DNA of 6,657 bases. Source: an uncultured Kiloniellales bacterium (GTDB lineage Bacteria > Pseudomonadota > Alphaproteobacteria > Kiloniellales > JAKSDN01). The notes under the pieces were generated by a model. That model saw only the letters and a list, made by a program, of their open reading frames with translations. It did not search any database and was not told the origin of the DNA. The DNA is taken from the NCBI GenBank assembly GCA_937974415.1, contig CALJXB010000361.1:1-6657 (forward strand), given 5' to 3'. Positions 4,655 to 6,657 of the stretch are shown in pieces. The position numbers and the translations under genes were made by a program. The stretch's first letter is position 1, and each line of letters opens with the position of its first letter.

Positions 4655-6565
4655 TCACTCGGCCGGCAATGCTTGCTTGAACAAGGCCTCCAGCCGGGCT
4701 CGTTCCTCCGGACTGTAGCGGTCGGGATTTTCCTGGATGAAGCGCAGCAAAGCCTCGAACAGAGGCTGGAACTGCGTCTCGTCGCCGCCGTGCATCATCG
4801 ACCAGGCCAGTCCGGTCAACAGCCGTTCCGGCTCCGGCCGGCGGGCCAGGTTGTCGGCCAGCACCGGCACGGCGGGCTCGATGTCGCCCTGACGGGCCAG
4901 AACCAGGGCCCCGGCGAGGGCGCTGTCGGCGTCCGGCTCGGAGACCAAGCGGCGGCTCAGGAGGCCGGCGCGCCGCTCGGGCAGCCCGGACAGAAACCGC
5001 GATACGCTTTCCAGACCGCCCGCCGCGGCGAGCCGGCGCGCTTCAGCCAGCTCCGCATAACTGTACCGGCGCGCATCGCGGTCGAGCGCCGCGTCGGTCT
5101 CGTCTCCGCCAATCGCCGCCAAGGCCTTTTGGGCCGCCGCTTTCAGGCGCTGGTCGCCGCTCTCGAGCTGCTCGGCGATGGCCGGGACCGCGGGCCTGGC
5201 GGCGTCACCGATCCGGCCCAATGCGCCGACCGCGGCGCGCCTCAGGTCGAGGTCGGGATCCTCGAGGCTCGCCGCCAGCATCGCGACAGCCGGCGCAGCC
5301 GCGCCCTCCAATTTTCCCAGCGCCTGCGCCGCCAGGATGCGCTCGTACTTGCCGCCTTCGGCCAGTGCCTGCTGCAGTTCGGGAAGAGCTTCCGAAGCCC
5401 GCAACTCGCCGAGGGCTGACGCCGCCATGCCCCGGTGCCTGTGCCCGGGCGTGGCAAGGACGCGGCGCAGCTCGGCAATGGTATCTGGATCCTTGACGCC
5501 AATCTTGCCGGCGGCCTGGACGGCATTGGTGCCGGACCTTTCGTCGTCGAAATAGGGCGCCAGCTCGGACAAGGCCCGCGCGGCAGGCGCCCCGAAGTCG
5601 CCCAGCACCCGCGCCGCATCGCCCGGGTTGCGGCCTTCGCGCAAGGCCGCGATCAAGGCGTCGATCGCCGCTTTGGACGGCCCCAGGCGGCCAAGCTCGC
5701 CCATCGCCAGGCCACGAACGAAATCGTCCTCGCTGCGCGTCTCTTCGATGACCTCCGCCAGGATGTCGGGGATCGAGGCTCGCGCCGCCGCCTCGGCCGC
5801 GGCTGCCGGAACGTCCGAGACGCCCGTGACCTGAAGCGCCGTGGCGATCTCCGCCCGCAGGTCTTGGCTCAAACGGGGGTCGTTGTAGGCGCGCAGGAGC
5901 GTCGGCTGGGCCGGAGACGCCCTTTGTCCCAGGGCGCGCAACTGATCCACGGAGGCGCCGATGACGCCGTCCGACGGCGCGCGGCTGCGCAGTTCCTTGC
6001 GAATCAGGAAGGCGCTTTGGGACGCCGAACGCACGGCCTCTTCATCGCTGGCGGTGTCAGCGAAGGCCGTGGTGAGACCGGCGTAATACGCCTTGGCGGC
6101 GGCCTTTGCGTCCGCCGTACCGATCCGGGTCAGCGCCGCGGCCGACTGGGACTGCACGGACTCGAAGGGCTCCTCGGGGTCGCTCATGATCTCCACTAGT
6201 CGGGGCACCGCCGCCTCCGCCGCCGGCCCGATGTCGCGCAACAGTTCGATCAAGGCCAGGCGCTGGTGGGCGGCGATCTTACCGTAAGACCTGGGCGGGG
6301 CGAGCTCGGCCAGGACGAGAGGCACGACGGCCGCCGGGTCCTGCCGTCCGAGGCGCTCGAGGCGCGTTTGCGCGTCCATGCGCTTCACGATGTCGCCGGT
6401 CAGATAGACGTTGGCCTTCAGGACCTCGATCAGTTCTTCCGGCGAGGCGGCATCCAGCTCGGACGCCTGGGCCGGAACCGCACACCACCCTAGGACCAGC
6501 AGGCTTACAAAGAGGCGCCGGGCGAGACGCCCTATTCCGACCCTCTCCCGTCGTAAGGCCCGCAT
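4655..6565 (-). CDS. Secreted HEAT-repeat protein
   Basis: This 636-residue protein has a Sec-type signal peptide: basic n-region (MRALRRERVGIGRLARR), hydrophobic core FVSLLVLGWCAVPA and a probable cut after AQA at residue 34. The mature part is almost all helical. A regular HEAT/PBS-lyase-like array is visible with units beginning near residues 286, 317, 348, 381, 412, 445 and 477, spaced 31-33 residues. Examples are GELGRLGP, AVQAAGKIG, AAQALGKLEG and AVGALGRIGDAARPAVPAI. More diverged helical units occur at about 105-260, and an unclassified helical tail at about 500-636. Such solenoids bind partner proteins and have no catalysis of their own. The ATG at 6565 is preferred over an in-frame start at 6631 because that one would overlap the preceding gene and hide the signal peptide. 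AGAGGA upstream is rather far from the ATG (13 nt). It lies 26 nt after the preceding gene and 70 nt before nadE. The substrate or partner is unknown; the periplasmic or extracellular location is inferred from the signal peptide. Confidence 0.85.
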   Translation of the reverse strand: MRALRRERVGIGRLARRLFVSLLVLGWCAVPAQASELDAASPEELIEVLKANVYLTGDIVKRMDAQTRLERLGRQDPAAVVPLVLAELAPPRSYGKIAAHQRLALIELLRDIGPAAEAAVPRLVEIMSDPEEPFESVQSQSAAALTRIGTADAKAAAKAYYAGLTTAFADTASDEEAVRSASQSAFLIRKELRSRAPSDGVIGASVDQLRALGQRASPAQPTLLRAYNDPRLSQDLRAEIATALQVTGVSDVPAAAAEAAARASIPDILAEVIEETRSEDDFVRGLAMGELGRLGPSKAAIDALIAALREGRNPGDAARVLGDFGAPAARALSELAPYFDDERSGTNAVQAAGKIGVKDPDTIAELRRVLATPGHRHRGMAASALGELRASEALPELQQALAEGGKYERILAAQALGKLEGAAAPAVAMLAASLEDPDLDLRRAAVGALGRIGDAARPAVPAIAEQLESGDQRLKAAAQKALAAIGGDETDAALDRDARRYSYAELAEARRLAAAGGLESVSRFLSGLPERRAGLLSRRLVSEPDADSALAGALVLARQGDIEPAVPVLADNLARRPEPERLLTGLAWSMMHGGDETQFQPLFEALLRFIQENPDRYSPEERARLEALFKQALPAE

Positions 6566-6591
6566 CGCCGGAGTCAGGTCCTCTGCGCCAG

Positions 6592-6657
6592 CTACCGCAG
6601 CGGCTCCAGGGCCGCCTTCAGCTCGGCCCACTCGGCGTCCGAGAGGGGCAGGGTCGG
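6592..6657 (-). CDS. C-terminal end of an unidentified protein
   Basis: The minus strand is open from the right edge to TAG at 6594-6592, giving a 21-residue end, PTLPLSDAEWAELKAALEPLR. The codon usage and the tidy 26-nt spacing to the next start suggest a real upstream gene in the same direction. The ending PLSDAEWAELKAALEPL resembles the last helix of DHDPS-family (DapA-like) lyases and aldolases, but 21 residues are too few for a firm call. Confidence 0.55.
   Translation of the reverse strand, partial: PTLPLSDAEWAELKAALEPLR

Noticed and set aside
4673..6199. Long plus-strand frames opposite the HEAT gene
   Set aside because: These are antisense shadows caused by high GC. The minus frame has a signal peptide and periodic repeats.
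6566..6631. Extended start of the HEAT-repeat protein
   Set aside because: It would overlap the end of the preceding gene and bury the signal peptide behind 22 residues.

Overview
The window looks like a piece of a GC-rich proteobacterial chromosome, most likely an alphaproteobacterium. This rests on the high G+C at third codon positions, an AcrB-type RND pump, an alphaproteobacterial-looking 69-residue cold-shock protein, and a two-domain glutamine-dependent NadE. No tRNA, rRNA, CRISPR array or intact mobile element was seen.

Layout: (1) 1-602 (+) is the C-terminal fifth of an RND (HAE1) multidrug efflux pump, cut by the window edge. (2) 640-1215 (-) is a broken or recoded gene that converges on it. 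One frame reads through to a Trp-rich C-terminus but holds two TGA codons, and the second TGA lies at the foot of a 13-bp hairpin. (3) 1216-1685 holds no recognisable gene; its last third is AT-richer and carries a candidate promoter and long leader for the next gene. (4) 1686-1895 (+) is a CspA-family cold-shock gene closed by a strong hairpin. (5) 1896-2214 is mostly non-coding, with one doubtful micro-ORF. (6) 2215-2394 and 2426-2656 (+) are two small genes with good ribosome binding sites, encoding a 59-aa and a 76-aa protein of unknown function. (7) 2657-2892 is a convergent intergenic region with hairpins, one of them a plausible terminator for nadE. (8) On the minus strand, 6657 to 2893 is a co-directional run: the last 21 codons of an unidentified gene, a 636-aa secreted HEAT-repeat protein, and NAD+ synthetase (nadE). 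The gaps are 26 and 70 nt, so these may be co-transcribed.

Functionally, nadE makes NAD+ from deamido-NAD with glutamine-derived ammonia, and the pump exports drugs. The cold-shock protein probably acts as an RNA chaperone. The HEAT protein is probably an envelope scaffold, with no known link to NAD metabolism. The parts worth a second look are the TGA-interrupted gene with its hairpin, the csp-linked small proteins, and the exported HEAT solenoid next to nadE.
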